In this document: piece by piece, positions 10,735-19,031 of the stretch
Layout: every line of letters begins with the position of its first letter
Numbering within the stretch: the first letter of the stretch is position 1
Assembly: GCA_964540795.1 (NCBI GenBank)
Contig: CAZINX010000004.1
Span: forward strand, 1 to 64,000
Direction of reading: 5' to 3'
Length of the DNA: 64,000 bases
Origin: Dichotomicrobium sp964540795
GTDB lineage: Bacteria; Pseudomonadota; Alphaproteobacteria; Rhizobiales; Rhodomicrobiaceae
Notes under the pieces: generated by a model
What the model saw: only the letters and a program-made list of their open reading frames with translations
Database searches by the model: none
What the model was told of the DNA's origin: nothing
Made by a program: the position numbers and the translations under genes

Positions 10735-11436
10735 ATGCAGGTCGACCATCTGCGCACCCTTTCCGAGGATATGGCCGCGCGCCGGCCGGCCGCCCTGTTG
10801 ACGTGGCTGGAGACCGGCGAACAGCGGATCATCCGCCGCGACGAGATCGGCGCTGACACGCCCGCCGCGCTGGCCGAGGCGCTGGGAGAAGGCTTCCGCA
10901 CCGACAAGAGCCGGACGGTCGAGATCGACGGACGCGAGGTCTTCATCAACGTCTACAATCCGCCGCTGCGCCTCATCATCATTGGCGCGGTGCACATCGC
11001 GCAGGCTCTCGCGCCGATGGCCGAGCAGGCGGGCTATGACGTGGTCATCGTCGATCCGCGCACGGCCTTCGCCACGGTGCAGCGGTTTGAACGCGAGCGG
11101 CTCGACACGCGCTGGCCGGATGTTGCGCTGCCGGAGATCGGGCTGGACACGCGCACCGCGCTTGTCGCGCTCACGCATGACCCGAAGCTGGACGATCCTG
11201 CGCTGCATCTGGCGGTCGCATCCCCGGCGTTCTACATCGGCGCGCTAGGGAGCCGGCGCACGCACGCCAAGCGCGTTGAGCGGCTGCGCGAAGCCGGCAT
11301 GAGCGAAGAGGGCATCGCGCGGATCAGCGCGCCGGTCGGGCTGTCGATCGGCGCGGTCGGGCCCGTGGAGATAGCCGTGTCGATCCTCGCGGAGATGACC
11401 GCCACGCTGCGGGGCAAGAAGCCCGAGCTCGGCTGA
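10735..11436 (+). CDS. XdhC Rossmann-domain protein (CoxF-like)
   Basis: A 233-residue protein with the C-terminal XdhC Rossmann domain: LIIIGAVHIAQALAPMAEQAGYDVVIVDPR (about 80-109), ALVALTHDPKLDDPAL, and AFYIGALGSRRTHAKR. This last is the XdhC C-domain signature. The usual glycine-rich GxGxxG nucleotide loop reads IGAVHIA, as in many XdhC proteins. Probably acts with the preceding protein on the molybdenum cofactor. Four bases separate the two genes. Last clear member of the molybdenum hydroxylase operon. Confidence 0.88.
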   Translation: MQVDHLRTLSEDMAARRPAALLTWLETGEQRIIRRDEIGADTPAALAEALGEGFRTDKSRTVEIDGREVFINVYNPPLRLIIIGAVHIAQALAPMAEQAGYDVVIVDPRTAFATVQRFERERLDTRWPDVALPEIGLDTRTALVALTHDPKLDDPALHLAVASPAFYIGALGSRRTHAKRVERLREAGMSEEGIARISAPVGLSIGAVGPVEIAVSILAEMTATLRGKKPELG

Positions 11437-11517
11437 TAAGCGCCATTTTTCCAGCCAAATCTCTTTCGACCCATCTCAGTGTACTCCGTGGGCAGAGCGG
11501 CGGGGGCGTGAAGGCGC

Positions 11518-12351
11518 ATGGCGCTCGGCTATTTCGCATTCGTGCTGGCCTGGACCTGGGGCTTCTGGAGCGTGCCCGTCGTAGTCGGCGGCAACCCTTG
11601 GGCGACGCCGAACGTCGCCTTCATCTATGTCGGCGGGGCGGGGCCGTTGCTGGGCGGCCTGATATTCACTTGTGCGCGTGGCGGACGGTCGGGCCTGCGG
11701 GAGCTTGGCGTGCGGCTGGTCGACCTGCGGCGGATCGGGCCAGTCTGGTGGCTGGCAGTGATTGGTCTCATTCCGCTGATCGAGGCGGCGGCCGCGGTCA
11801 TCGCCGCGCAGGTGGCTGCTGCGCCGGCAGATGTTTTCACGCCATTGACCGAAAATCTCGCCAATCCCGCCGCGTTCCTGGCGCTGGCCGGTTTCACGCT
11901 GATGCTCGGCCCGCTGCCCGAGGAGATCGGCTGGCGCGGTTTCGCCCTTTATGCGCTGCAGGCACGGTTCGCGCCGATCCTTGCCTCGCTGATTCTGGCC
12001 GCGGGCTGGGCAGCGTGGCACGCGCCGCTGTTCGTCATGGACGGGTATTATGCACCTTTCGGGGGTTCGCCCGCGCCCTGGCAGTTCGCCTATGATATCC
12101 TGCTGACCACGCTGCTCATCACCTGGATCTACAACCACACGGGCCGCAGCGTGCTCGCGGCTGTGCTGTTTCATTTCATGGGTAATTTCTCGGGAGAGAT
12201 CGTGGCGTCTTCCGAGACAGGCGATCTCATCGCGACGGCCCTGACCACGCTTGTCACCGTCGCGGTGATCGCTGCGGGCGGGCTGCGCCGCGCGACCCCA
12301 AGGCGGGCGTGGCGACCCCGGCAGGATTCGAACCTGCGACCCTCAGATTAG
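11518..12351 (+). CDS. CPBP-family intramembrane metalloprotease
   Basis: A 277-residue multi-spanning membrane protein of the CPBP (CAAX prenyl protease 2/Abi-like) family. The glutamate motif is PEEIGWRG (Glu135, Glu136, Arg140), followed by the histidine motif AAWHAPLF (His168) and HFMGN near the C terminus, so the catalytic set is complete. Start ATG at 11518; no strong ribosome site. The last 14 codons and stop run through an antisense tRNA-Arg gene, giving the end RPRQDSNLRPSD, so the natural C terminus is an accident of the overlap or evolved with it. It lies 81 bp after the molybdenum hydroxylase operon, but a functional link is not shown. Confidence 0.85.
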   Translation: MALGYFAFVLAWTWGFWSVPVVVGGNPWATPNVAFIYVGGAGPLLGGLIFTCARGGRSGLRELGVRLVDLRRIGPVWWLAVIGLIPLIEAAAAVIAAQVAAAPADVFTPLTENLANPAAFLALAGFTLMLGPLPEEIGWRGFALYALQARFAPILASLILAAGWAAWHAPLFVMDGYYAPFGGSPAPWQFAYDILLTTLLITWIYNHTGRSVLAAVLFHFMGNFSGEIVASSETGDLIATALTTLVTVAVIAAGGLRRATPRRAWRPRQDSNLRPSD

Positions 12352-12386
12352 GAATCTGATGCTCTATCCTGCTGAGCTACGGGGCC
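12310..12386 (-). tRNA. tRNA-Arg (anticodon CCT)
   Basis: A 77-nt cloverleaf on the minus strand. Acceptor stem GGCCCCG pairs with CGGGGTC, the D arm is GCTCAGCAGGATAGAGC, the anticodon loop is TTCCTAA (CCT), and the T arm has GGTTCGAATCC. The 3' CCA is encoded. It decodes AGG. Its 3' half is antisense to the end of the CPBP gene. Confidence 0.95.
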
Positions 12387-12421
12387 GTGCCCGAGATGTA
12401 GCACAATTCGCGCGCCAAAAC

Positions 12422-12436
12422 AGCCTTGCCAAGGCT
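12422..12436. promoter_or_regulatory. Perfect 15-bp palindrome upstream of the SNase-like gene
   Basis: AGCCTTG-C-CAAGGCT is a perfect 7-bp inverted repeat abutting a candidate -35. It could be a regulator site for the gene at 12494 or the tRNA-Arg gene on the other side. Confidence 0.35.
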
Positions 12437-12464
12437 TGCATCCGCAGCGCGCCTGTTACATAAT
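12436..12464 (+). promoter_or_regulatory. Candidate promoter of the SNase-like gene
   Basis: TTGCAT (12436-12441), 17-bp spacer, CATAAT (12459-12464), 30 bp before the ATG at 12494. The -10 matches 5 of 6 consensus positions; the -35 is weaker. Confidence 0.45.
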
Positions 12465-12493
12465 GCGTAAATAAATGACGGGGAGTTTTGCGT

Positions 12494-13333
12494 ATGAGGG
12501 CATTATCGAGGGGCGGGGGCCGAACGCTCGCGCTAATCATTGCGGCAGTCATGCTGCTTGGCGCCGACATGGCCCGGGCCGCCTGCGATCTCAAGGACGC
12601 TGGCAAGGCGACGATCGTCGAGGTTCTCAACACGGAATCGCTGCTGCTGGAGGACGGCCGGGCGATCCGCCTTGTCGGCACGTTGAGCCCGCGCACCGAG
12701 ACGCGCTGGGCGCAGGCGATGGGCCTTGAGGACAAGATTATGGCCTCGCTGGAGGAGCGGCTGCTCGGCAAGGAAGTTCGGCTGCGCTTCGGCGCGCGCG
12801 AGCGGGACCGCTACGGGCGGCTGCTGACGCATGTGTTCGTCGGCGAAGGCGATGAACCGATCTGGGTGCAGGAGGCGCTGATCCGCGACGGGCTGGCGAT
12901 GGTTTATTCGTTCGCTGATAATCGCGATTGCGTGCGCGAACTGCAGCGCTCAGAGCGCGCCGCGCGCGAGGCGGAGGCGGGTTTGTGGGAGCAGGGCGTG
13001 TTCCGCGTGCGGGATGCGGCCGATCTCGACAGCCTGGACGGCCTTCTCTACAGCTTCCAGATCGTCGAGGGGCGCGTCGAGGATGTCGCCGAGAGCCGCG
13101 GGCGAATTTACCTGAATTTCGGCGATGACTGGCGCACCGACTTTACCGCGACGGTCGCCCCGTCAGACCGCGACAGCTTCAGCGGCTCCGGCATCCAGCT
13201 TCCCGATCTGGAGGGGCGCGCCGTCCGCGTGCGCGGCTGGCTGGAGCGGCGAAACGGTCCCATGATCGACGTGACGCATCCCGAGCAGATCGAACTGGTG
13301 GGCGCTGGGGACAGCGCCGCGCTGGCCGACTGA
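12494..13333 (+). CDS. Exported staphylococcal-nuclease-like (SNase/thermonuclease fold) protein
   Basis: A 279-residue protein. Residues 1-30 are a signal peptide (basic start, hydrophobic LALIIAAVMLLG, cleavage near ARA-A). An SNase-like domain follows: KATIVEVLNTESLLLEDGRAIRLVGTLSP, GKEVRLRFGARERDRYGRLLTHVFV and WVQEALIRDGLAMVYS. The Arg of RDRYGR and the Glu/Arg set of the fold are at least partly present. The C-terminal 100 residues form a further beta-rich region, perhaps an OB-like domain. The ATG at 12494 has a GGGGAG ribosome site. Presumably periplasmic; nuclease activity is inferred. Confidence 0.82.
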   Translation: MRALSRGGGRTLALIIAAVMLLGADMARAACDLKDAGKATIVEVLNTESLLLEDGRAIRLVGTLSPRTETRWAQAMGLEDKIMASLEERLLGKEVRLRFGARERDRYGRLLTHVFVGEGDEPIWVQEALIRDGLAMVYSFADNRDCVRELQRSERAAREAEAGLWEQGVFRVRDAADLDSLDGLLYSFQIVEGRVEDVAESRGRIYLNFGDDWRTDFTATVAPSDRDSFSGSGIQLPDLEGRAVRVRGWLERRNGPMIDVTHPEQIELVGAGDSAALAD

Positions 13334-13343
13334 CGCCTCGTTC

Positions 13344-14063
13344 TCAGGAAGTGGCGCTGGTCTGCTCTTCCTTCATACGGGAGCGCGTTGCATCCACCAG
13401 CGCCTGAAACAGATGCCGCTGGTGGCTGTGATAGACGAGCAATTCGGGGTGCCACTGAACCCCGATCAGGAATGGGCGTTCGCGGTCCTCGACTCCCTGA
13501 ATGATATGCTCCTCGTCATGCGCGGCGGCGACCAGGTTGCTCGCCAGCCGGTCGACCGCCTGGTGATGGATCGCATTCACGAAGACCCGGGGATGCTTGA
13601 TGAGCCGCGCCAGCTTCGTGCCGGGCACCAACTCGATGCGCAGGCGCGGCATCACCGTGCGGCGGTTGGTGCGCCACAGCTTCTCGTCGAGGTCGTGGTG
13701 CAGCGTCCCGCCGAAGAAGACGTTGAGCATCTGCGCGCCCCGGCAGACGCCCATGATTGGCAGCCCGCGCGGCACCGCGCGCTCCAGCGCGGCAAGCTCG
13801 AAGCGGTCGCGCTCCTCGTCGATGCGGACGTCCAGCGTGAAATCGCCCTCGTAGAACCGCGCGGAGATGTCGTCGCCTCCGCCTATCAGCAGCCCGTCAA
13901 GATCATCCACGACCTCCGGCGGACAGTTTGCGCCGATCCGCTTCGGCCGCGCGCCCGCAAGCCTCAGCGCGAGCGCATTCCAGGCATAGCTGCACCGCCC
14001 GCGATGCCGCGAGGTTGACACGCCGATCAGGGGCCGTCTGGCGTTCTCCTCCGTTCCTCCCAC
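13344..14063 (-). CDS. Class I glutamine-amidotransferase-like hydrolase (peptidase C26, PuuD-like)
   Basis: A 239-residue protein of the gamma-glutamyl-GABA hydrolase/peptidase C26 type. The nucleophile is Cys107 in MGVCRGAQMLNV, and the catalytic pair His205/Glu207 lies in GVQWHPE. GLLIGGGDDI marks the oxyanion region. The frame is open far upstream, but I chose GTG at 14063: it has an AGGAG site five bases upstream and gives a normal N terminus (RRPLIGVSTSR). The family splits gamma-glutamyl amide bonds, for instance gamma-glutamyl-GABA in putrescine use. The substrate here is not proven. Convergent with the SNase-like gene. Confidence 0.87.
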   Translation of the reverse strand: MGGTEENARRPLIGVSTSRHRGRCSYAWNALALRLAGARPKRIGANCPPEVVDDLDGLLIGGGDDISARFYEGDFTLDVRIDEERDRFELAALERAVPRGLPIMGVCRGAQMLNVFFGGTLHHDLDEKLWRTNRRTVMPRLRIELVPGTKLARLIKHPRVFVNAIHHQAVDRLASNLVAAAHDEEHIIQGVEDRERPFLIGVQWHPELLVYHSHQRHLFQALVDATRSRMKEEQTSATS

Positions 14064-14213
14064 CGATTCTCCTATTTCCTGCGGGCTTGGCGATGCCCAT
14101 GACAGGGCCTGCGATCTTGCCAAAATGCACCGCGAAGGCGATATCACGTGGCGGCGCACCATGCCAGCCGCGCCCCGTTCCGGGGCGGTCATCCGTTCCT
14201 TGGAGGAGTGCCG

Positions 14214-15134
14214 TTGAGCGAAACCCGTGCGAAGTCTGTCTCGAAACGCGATGTTCCGGAATGGCGGGCGCGGCTGCGCACGCTCGTGGAGCATCCGCTC
14301 TGGGAACGCACGATCCTTGCGATCATCATCATGAACGCGGTCACGCTCGGTCTGGAGACCAGCGACAGCGTGATGGCGCGCATGGGCCCGCTGCTGCTCA
14401 CGCTGGATGCAATCTTTCTGACGATCTTCGTTATCGAGATCGCCGCGCGGCTGATCGCCCATGGCGCGCGGTTCTGGCGCGATCCGTGGAGCGTGTTCGA
14501 CTTCACCGTGGTGGCCGTTGCGCTCATCCCGACGACCGAAAGCCTCTCCGGCCTGCGTGCGCTGCGCATCCTGCGCGCGTTGCGCCTGATTTCGGCGGTG
14601 CCGTCGATGCGCCGGGTCGTGGCCGGGCTGTTCCGCGCGATCCCCGGCATGACGGCGGTCGTGGCGCTGCTTGCGCTGATCTTCTACGTGTTCTCCGTCA
14701 TGGCGACGATGCTCTATGGCGACACCTTCCCGGAGTATTTCGGGACGATCGGGGAGTCGGCCTATTCGCTGTTCCAGATCATGACGCTGGAAAGCTGGTC
14801 GCAGGGCATCGTGCGGCCGGTGCTGGAAGTGCATCCGCTGGCCTGGCTGTTCTTCATTCCGTTCATCCTGATGACCTCCTTCGCAGTGCTGAACCTGTTC
14901 ATCGGTATTATCGTGGATTCGATGCAGGAGCAGGCGCGCGAGCGGCTGGAGGCTCTCCAGGGACAAGGCCAGCAAGATACCGAGGGCCAGCGTCAGGCGT
15001 TGGAAGACGAGCATGACTGGCAGGCTGGCGAGTTCCGCAAGCTCATGGAAGAGCTGAAAAGCGTGCGCGCCGAGGTCGCCTCGCTGCGCGCCGAGCTTGA
15101 CGCCGCGCGGGGCGACAACAAGCCGAATGGCTGA
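14214..15134 (+). CDS. Bacterial voltage-gated sodium channel (NaChBac/BacNav family)
   Basis: A 306-residue single-domain six-helix channel. S1-S3 span about 32-105. S4 carries arginines at 115, 118, 121 and 124 at three-residue spacing (GLRALRILRALRL). The pore filter is TLESWS (191-196), the sodium-selective signature of BacNav channels, followed by S6 (FILMTSFAVLNLFIGIIVDSM). A C-terminal helix with heptads (about 275-300) would form the family's tetrameric coiled coil. The TTG start at 14214 has a GGAGG site 7 bases upstream; a GTG 6 bases earlier is too close to it. Such channels occur in marine and alkaliphilic bacteria and affect motility, pH and Na+ balance. Confidence 0.93.
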   Translation: MSETRAKSVSKRDVPEWRARLRTLVEHPLWERTILAIIIMNAVTLGLETSDSVMARMGPLLLTLDAIFLTIFVIEIAARLIAHGARFWRDPWSVFDFTVVAVALIPTTESLSGLRALRILRALRLISAVPSMRRVVAGLFRAIPGMTAVVALLALIFYVFSVMATMLYGDTFPEYFGTIGESAYSLFQIMTLESWSQGIVRPVLEVHPLAWLFFIPFILMTSFAVLNLFIGIIVDSMQEQARERLEALQGQGQQDTEGQRQALEDEHDWQAGEFRKLMEELKSVRAEVASLRAELDAARGDNKPNG

Positions 15135-15186
15135 GATCTGCAAAGGCCGGTGGCCCAGCGCGCCGGAATCGGCATAAGGTCACGAC

Positions 15187-15981
15187 ATGAAGCAATACCA
15201 TGACCTCATGCGCCGCGCTCTCGACGAGGGCGTCCGGGTCCACGACCGGACCGGCGTCGGCACGCTCAGCGTGTTCGGCCACCAGATGCGCTTCGATCTG
15301 GACGACGGCTTCCCGCTGGTCACGACGAAGAAGCTGCACCTGAAGTCGATCATCCACGAGCTGCTCTGGTTTCTGTCCGGCGACACGAACACCGCCTATC
15401 TCAAGCGCCACGGCGTCAGCATCTGGGACGAGTGGGCTGATGAAAACGGCGATCTCGGCCCGGTTTACGGCTACCAGTGGCGTTCCTGGCCCGCGCGGGA
15501 CGGCGGTACGATCGACCAGATCGCCGAGGTCGTTGAGGCGATCAAGACAAACCCGCATTCGCGCCGGCACATTGTCACAGCCTGGAACCCGGCCGATCTC
15601 GACCGCATGGCGCTGCCGCCCTGTCACTGCCTGTTCCAGTTTCACGTGGCCGCGGGGCGGCTCTCCTGTCAGCTCTATCAGCGCTCGGGCGACATCTTCC
15701 TCGGCGTGCCGTTCAACATCGCCTCCTATGCGCTGCTGACGATGATGACCGCACAGGTGACGGGCCTGCGCCCCGGCGAATTCATTCACACGCTCGGTGA
15801 CGCGCACCTGTACCTGAACCATCTGGATCAGGCGCGCGAGCAGCTCAACCGTGATCCGCGCCCGCTGCCGGCCATGACGTTGAACCCGGAGGTGACCTCG
15901 CTGTTCGACTTCACCTATGACGACTTCCGGCTCACGGGCTACGACCCGCACCCGCACATCAAGGCGGAGGTCGCGGTCTAG
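15187..15981 (+). CDS. thyA: Thymidylate synthase
   Basis: A 264-residue ThyA, the same length as the E. coli enzyme, with the nucleophile at Cys146 in PPCHCLFQF. RTGVGTLSVFG, NPHSRRHIV, the QRSGDIFLGVPFNIASYALL signature and the C-terminal HPHIKAEVAV are present. It methylates dUMP to dTMP with methylenetetrahydrofolate, producing dihydrofolate. It overlaps the dihydrofolate reductase gene by one base, the usual thyA-folA coupling. Confidence 0.97.
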   Translation: MKQYHDLMRRALDEGVRVHDRTGVGTLSVFGHQMRFDLDDGFPLVTTKKLHLKSIIHELLWFLSGDTNTAYLKRHGVSIWDEWADENGDLGPVYGYQWRSWPARDGGTIDQIAEVVEAIKTNPHSRRHIVTAWNPADLDRMALPPCHCLFQFHVAAGRLSCQLYQRSGDIFLGVPFNIASYALLTMMTAQVTGLRPGEFIHTLGDAHLYLNHLDQAREQLNRDPRPLPAMTLNPEVTSLFDFTYDDFRLTGYDPHPHIKAEVAV

Positions 15982-16511
15982 TGGCGGAGGGCGAGGCCAA
16001 AGTGGCGATGATCGTCGCCATGGACGAAAACGGCGTCATCGGCCGCGAGGGCGCGCTGCCGTGGCGTCTGTCCGCAGACCTCAAGCTGTTCAAGCGTCTG
16101 ACGATGGGCAAGCCGCTCATTATGGGCCGCAAGACATTCCAGTCGATCGGCAGGCCGCTGGAGGGTCGCGACAATATCGTCGTCACGCGCAACAAGGGCT
16201 TCACGGCGCAGGGCGTAGACGTCGCGCCCTCGCCGAAAGCGGCGCTGTGGCTGGCGCGCGGGTTTGCGAGGGCGCGCGGCGCAAGCGAGATCATGGTGAT
16301 CGGCGGGGCGGACATCTTCGAGGCGTTCTTGCCGGAGACGCAGCGGATCTATCTCACGCGGGTCCATGCGAATGTCGCCGGCGACACATATTTCCCGGCC
16401 CTGCCGCCGGAGGAATGGCGTACGACGCTCAGCGAGCATTACGGAGCGGGCGCGCGGGACGAGTACGACTTCACCTTCACGATCGTCGATCGGGTCGGTG
16501 TGGACGGCTAG
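15981..16511 (+). CDS. folA: Dihydrofolate reductase
   Basis: A 176-residue DHFR: AMDENGVIGREGALPWRL, KRLTMGKPLIMGRKTFQSIGRPL and IMVIGGADIFEAFLP are the folate and NADPH motifs. It regenerates tetrahydrofolate consumed by ThyA. The GTG start shares its first base with the last base of the thyA TAG stop, with an in-frame GTG seven codons later as an alternative. The stop codon overlaps that of the convergent gene in a CTAG. Confidence 0.95.
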   Translation: MAEGEAKVAMIVAMDENGVIGREGALPWRLSADLKLFKRLTMGKPLIMGRKTFQSIGRPLEGRDNIVVTRNKGFTAQGVDVAPSPKAALWLARGFARARGASEIMVIGGADIFEAFLPETQRIYLTRVHANVAGDTYFPALPPEEWRTTLSEHYGAGARDEYDFTFTIVDRVGVDG

Positions 16512-17146
16512 GCCGCGCCCGCAAGATTGTGCCGTCCGCCGCCAGCGGCTTCGAGCGCCTCGCTCGCCGCGGACCAGATTTTCCGGTCATCATCCTGAGC
16601 GCGCATATCCATCATCCAGCGCGAGATCAGCGCGCCCAGTCCGAACAGCAGCACAGCGCCGATGGCCGTAATCATGAACAGCGTGCCACGGTCGAGCGGC
16701 AGAGACCCCAATGGCGCGACCTGCCACGCCAGCGCCGCGAAAAGCGCCGGAACAGTCGATAGCAGCCCGAAGCCGAGCGCGTTCGTCAGACCCGGCTCGC
16801 CGCGCAGGCGCGGCAGATTATGCGACAGCCGCGCGACGGCGCCCGTGGTCTGGTTCACAAGGGCGATGCAGTAGGTGTTGCCCTGCGGCTTGTCCTCTGG
16901 CGCGGCCCAGACCACCGTGACCGTGTGACCGTTTTCCAGCGGGATGCCGGCGTTGCTCAGGCTGACTTCCATGTCCGGCCCGTCCGCCTGCTGCAGCGTG
17001 AATTGCACATGCTCGACCACCCGCTCGGCCACGACGACCCGGCCTTTCGAAGCGATGGGCGTCCCGGATGCGTTGGCGAACGCCTCCATCCAGGATCTGA
17101 GATTCTTGACCGTGCCCGTCGCCGCCCAGGCGTGAAATTCAGCCAT
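16508..17146 (-). CDS. Unknown protein with two C-terminal transmembrane helices
   Basis: A 212-residue protein not recognised. Residues 1-110 look soluble: MAEFHAWAATGTVKNLRSW, then beta-rich segments (RVVEHVQFTLQQADG, GHTVTVVWAAPEDKPQG). Residues about 127-180 hold two hydrophobic helices (GLLSTVPALFAALAW and FMITAIGAVLLFGLGALI), followed by a short charged tail. It may modulate a membrane partner through its N-terminal domain. Stop codons overlap with folA. Confidence 0.7.
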   Translation of the reverse strand: MAEFHAWAATGTVKNLRSWMEAFANASGTPIASKGRVVVAERVVEHVQFTLQQADGPDMEVSLSNAGIPLENGHTVTVVWAAPEDKPQGNTYCIALVNQTTGAVARLSHNLPRLRGEPGLTNALGFGLLSTVPALFAALAWQVAPLGSLPLDRGTLFMITAIGAVLLFGLGALISRWMMDMRAQDDDRKIWSAASEALEAAGGGRHNLAGAA

Positions 17147-17189
17147 GCCGTCCTTCCCGAACGAAGCGCCGCGGGCCCGTCCACATCGC

Positions 17190-18845
17190 TCAAGACGTCT
17201 CCGTCAGCTCGCGCCCGCGCGTGTCGCGCAGGAACAGGCCGCCGATCACAATGCTCATAACGGCAATGATGATCGGATACCACAGGCCGTAATAGATATT
17301 GCCGGTCGCCGCGACCGCCGCCGTCCCGATGAGCGGCAGCATACCGCCGAACCAGCCATTGCCGATGTGGTAGGGCACGGAGACCGAGGTGTAGCGGATC
17401 TGGGTCGGGAACATCTCGACCAGCAGGGCGGCGATCGGCGCGTAAACCATCGCCACATAGCCGATCATCACCACGATGATGAACACCGCCAGCGGCAGGT
17501 TGATGTCGCGCGGATCGGCCTGTTCGGGGAAGCCTGCAGCCCGCAATGCCGACAGCACGGCATCGCCATTCGTCTCACGCTGCCAGTTCTCGATGGGGAC
17601 AGGGTCGCTGTCGCCCACGGTGATCGTCTGCGGCGCGTTTACCGGAACGTTGATGATCGCGAAGGATACGCCGCGGTCGGTGAGGAAGTCGCGCGCCCGA
17701 TCGCAGTCGGTAAAGTTCGACCACGGCCCCACGAAAACATGCAGCTGACAGTTATCCGGGTTCGCGCGCAAGCTCACCTCGGTGCGCTCTTGAAACGCCA
17801 CCAGGTCCGGGTTCACCGCCTGCGCCAGCATCTGGAAGAGCGGGAAATAGGTCATCGCGGCGAGCAGGCAGCCTGCGAGGATGACCTGCTTGCGGCCGAT
17901 CCGGTCGGACAGCCAGCCGAAGAACAGGAACAGCGGAATGCTGATGAGCAGTGCCGAGATCATGATGCCGTAGGCGATCAGGTAATCGACCTTCATCGTG
18001 ATCTGCAGGAAGAACAGCGCGTAAAACTGGCCCGTGTACCAGATCACGCCTTGCCCCGCCGCCGCGCCCAGCAGCGCCAGCAGCGCGTTCTTGTTGTTCG
18101 GATAGCGCAGGAAAGCGTCGCGGAGCGGGTGCTTGGAGTCCTGGCCCCGCGACTTGATGTACTGGAACAGCGGTGACTCGCTCAGGCGCAGGCGGATGTA
18201 GATCGACAGGATCAGCAGTACAAGCGACAGCAGGAACGGAATGCGCCAGCCCCACTCGGCGAAATCCTGTTCATCGATCACGAGCCGGCACGCCAGAATG
18301 ACGATCAGCGAGAGCAGGAAGCCGCCGCTCGCCGTCGTCTGGATCAAGCTGGTGACATAGCCGCGATGCTCGCTGACGGTGTGTTCCGCCACATAGGTTG
18401 CCGCGCCGCCGTATTCGCCGCCGAGCGCCAGGCCCTGCGTGATGCGCAGAGTAACAAGCAGCGCCGGGGCGAGCCAGCCGACCTGCTCGAAGGTGGGCAG
18501 CAGGCCAATCGCGAAGGTCGCTCCGCCCATGAGCAGGATGGTGATGAGAAAGACGTATTTGCGCCCGACCGTGTCGCCGAACCGCCCAAACAGTATCGCG
18601 CCGAAGGGCCGAACGATGAAGCCTGCCGCATAAGTCGCGAAGGCCGCCAGCAGGGCCGCCGTCTCATTGCCTGGCGGGAAGAACAGGAAGGCGAAAAACG
18701 GGGCGAGCGTTGCATAAAGAAAAAAATCGTACCATTCAAACACCGTGCCGACAGACGATGCGAAAGTGACCTTCCGCAATTCTCTCGGACGAATATGAAT
18801 GATATCCGGGACACCTTGGTGCCGCGTGCGGATGACCTGAACCAC
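17190..18845 (-). CDS. MFS transporter, MHS (metabolite:H+ symporter) family, with periplasmic insertion
   Basis: A 551-residue twelve-helix transporter, longer than the 430-470 usual for the family. N-terminal TFASSVGTVFEWYDFFLYATLAPFF, RPFGAILFGRFGDTVGRK and LGGEYGGAATYVAEH are MHS signatures (relatives carry alpha-ketoglutarate, proline/betaine, shikimate). The extra length is a roughly 100-residue hydrophilic insertion in the loop between helices 9 and 10, placed on the periplasmic side, with two cysteines (NCQL and TDCDR) that could form a disulfide. GTG start at 18845 with a GGGAGGGG site. It lies downstream of doeD on the same strand, so uptake of ectoine or a breakdown product is possible, but this is inference. 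Confidence 0.85.
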   Translation of the reverse strand: MVQVIRTRHQGVPDIIHIRPRELRKVTFASSVGTVFEWYDFFLYATLAPFFAFLFFPPGNETAALLAAFATYAAGFIVRPFGAILFGRFGDTVGRKYVFLITILLMGGATFAIGLLPTFEQVGWLAPALLVTLRITQGLALGGEYGGAATYVAEHTVSEHRGYVTSLIQTTASGGFLLSLIVILACRLVIDEQDFAEWGWRIPFLLSLVLLILSIYIRLRLSESPLFQYIKSRGQDSKHPLRDAFLRYPNNKNALLALLGAAAGQGVIWYTGQFYALFFLQITMKVDYLIAYGIMISALLISIPLFLFFGWLSDRIGRKQVILAGCLLAAMTYFPLFQMLAQAVNPDLVAFQERTEVSLRANPDNCQLHVFVGPWSNFTDCDRARDFLTDRGVSFAIINVPVNAPQTITVGDSDPVPIENWQRETNGDAVLSALRAAGFPEQADPRDINLPLAVFIIVVMIGYVAMVYAPIAALLVEMFPTQIRYTSVSVPYHIGNGWFGGMLPLIGTAAVAATGNIYYGLWYPIIIAVMSIVIGGLFLRDTRGRELTETS

Positions 18846-19031
18846 GGTCGCCCCTCCCAGAAAATTCTTGTTTTTCCAAGGCGATATTCTGCGGCGGCCG
18901 GGATGCCGGTATGTGTTGCATTCCAGCTTTGGAACACTGAGGCGTTGTATAGAAATAAATCAAAATTAAGGCTTTGGTCTTGGGCGCGAGACATTCAGGC
19001 CAGCGCCCAAGACACGCCGGCCGCCGCGCGT

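Noticed and set aside
13344..15143. A 599-residue frame covering the C26 hydrolase and the sodium-channel region
   Set aside because: Only the last 239 codons show a family; the upstream part is antisense to the sodium channel and low-complexity. A GTG with an AGGAG site marks the true start.
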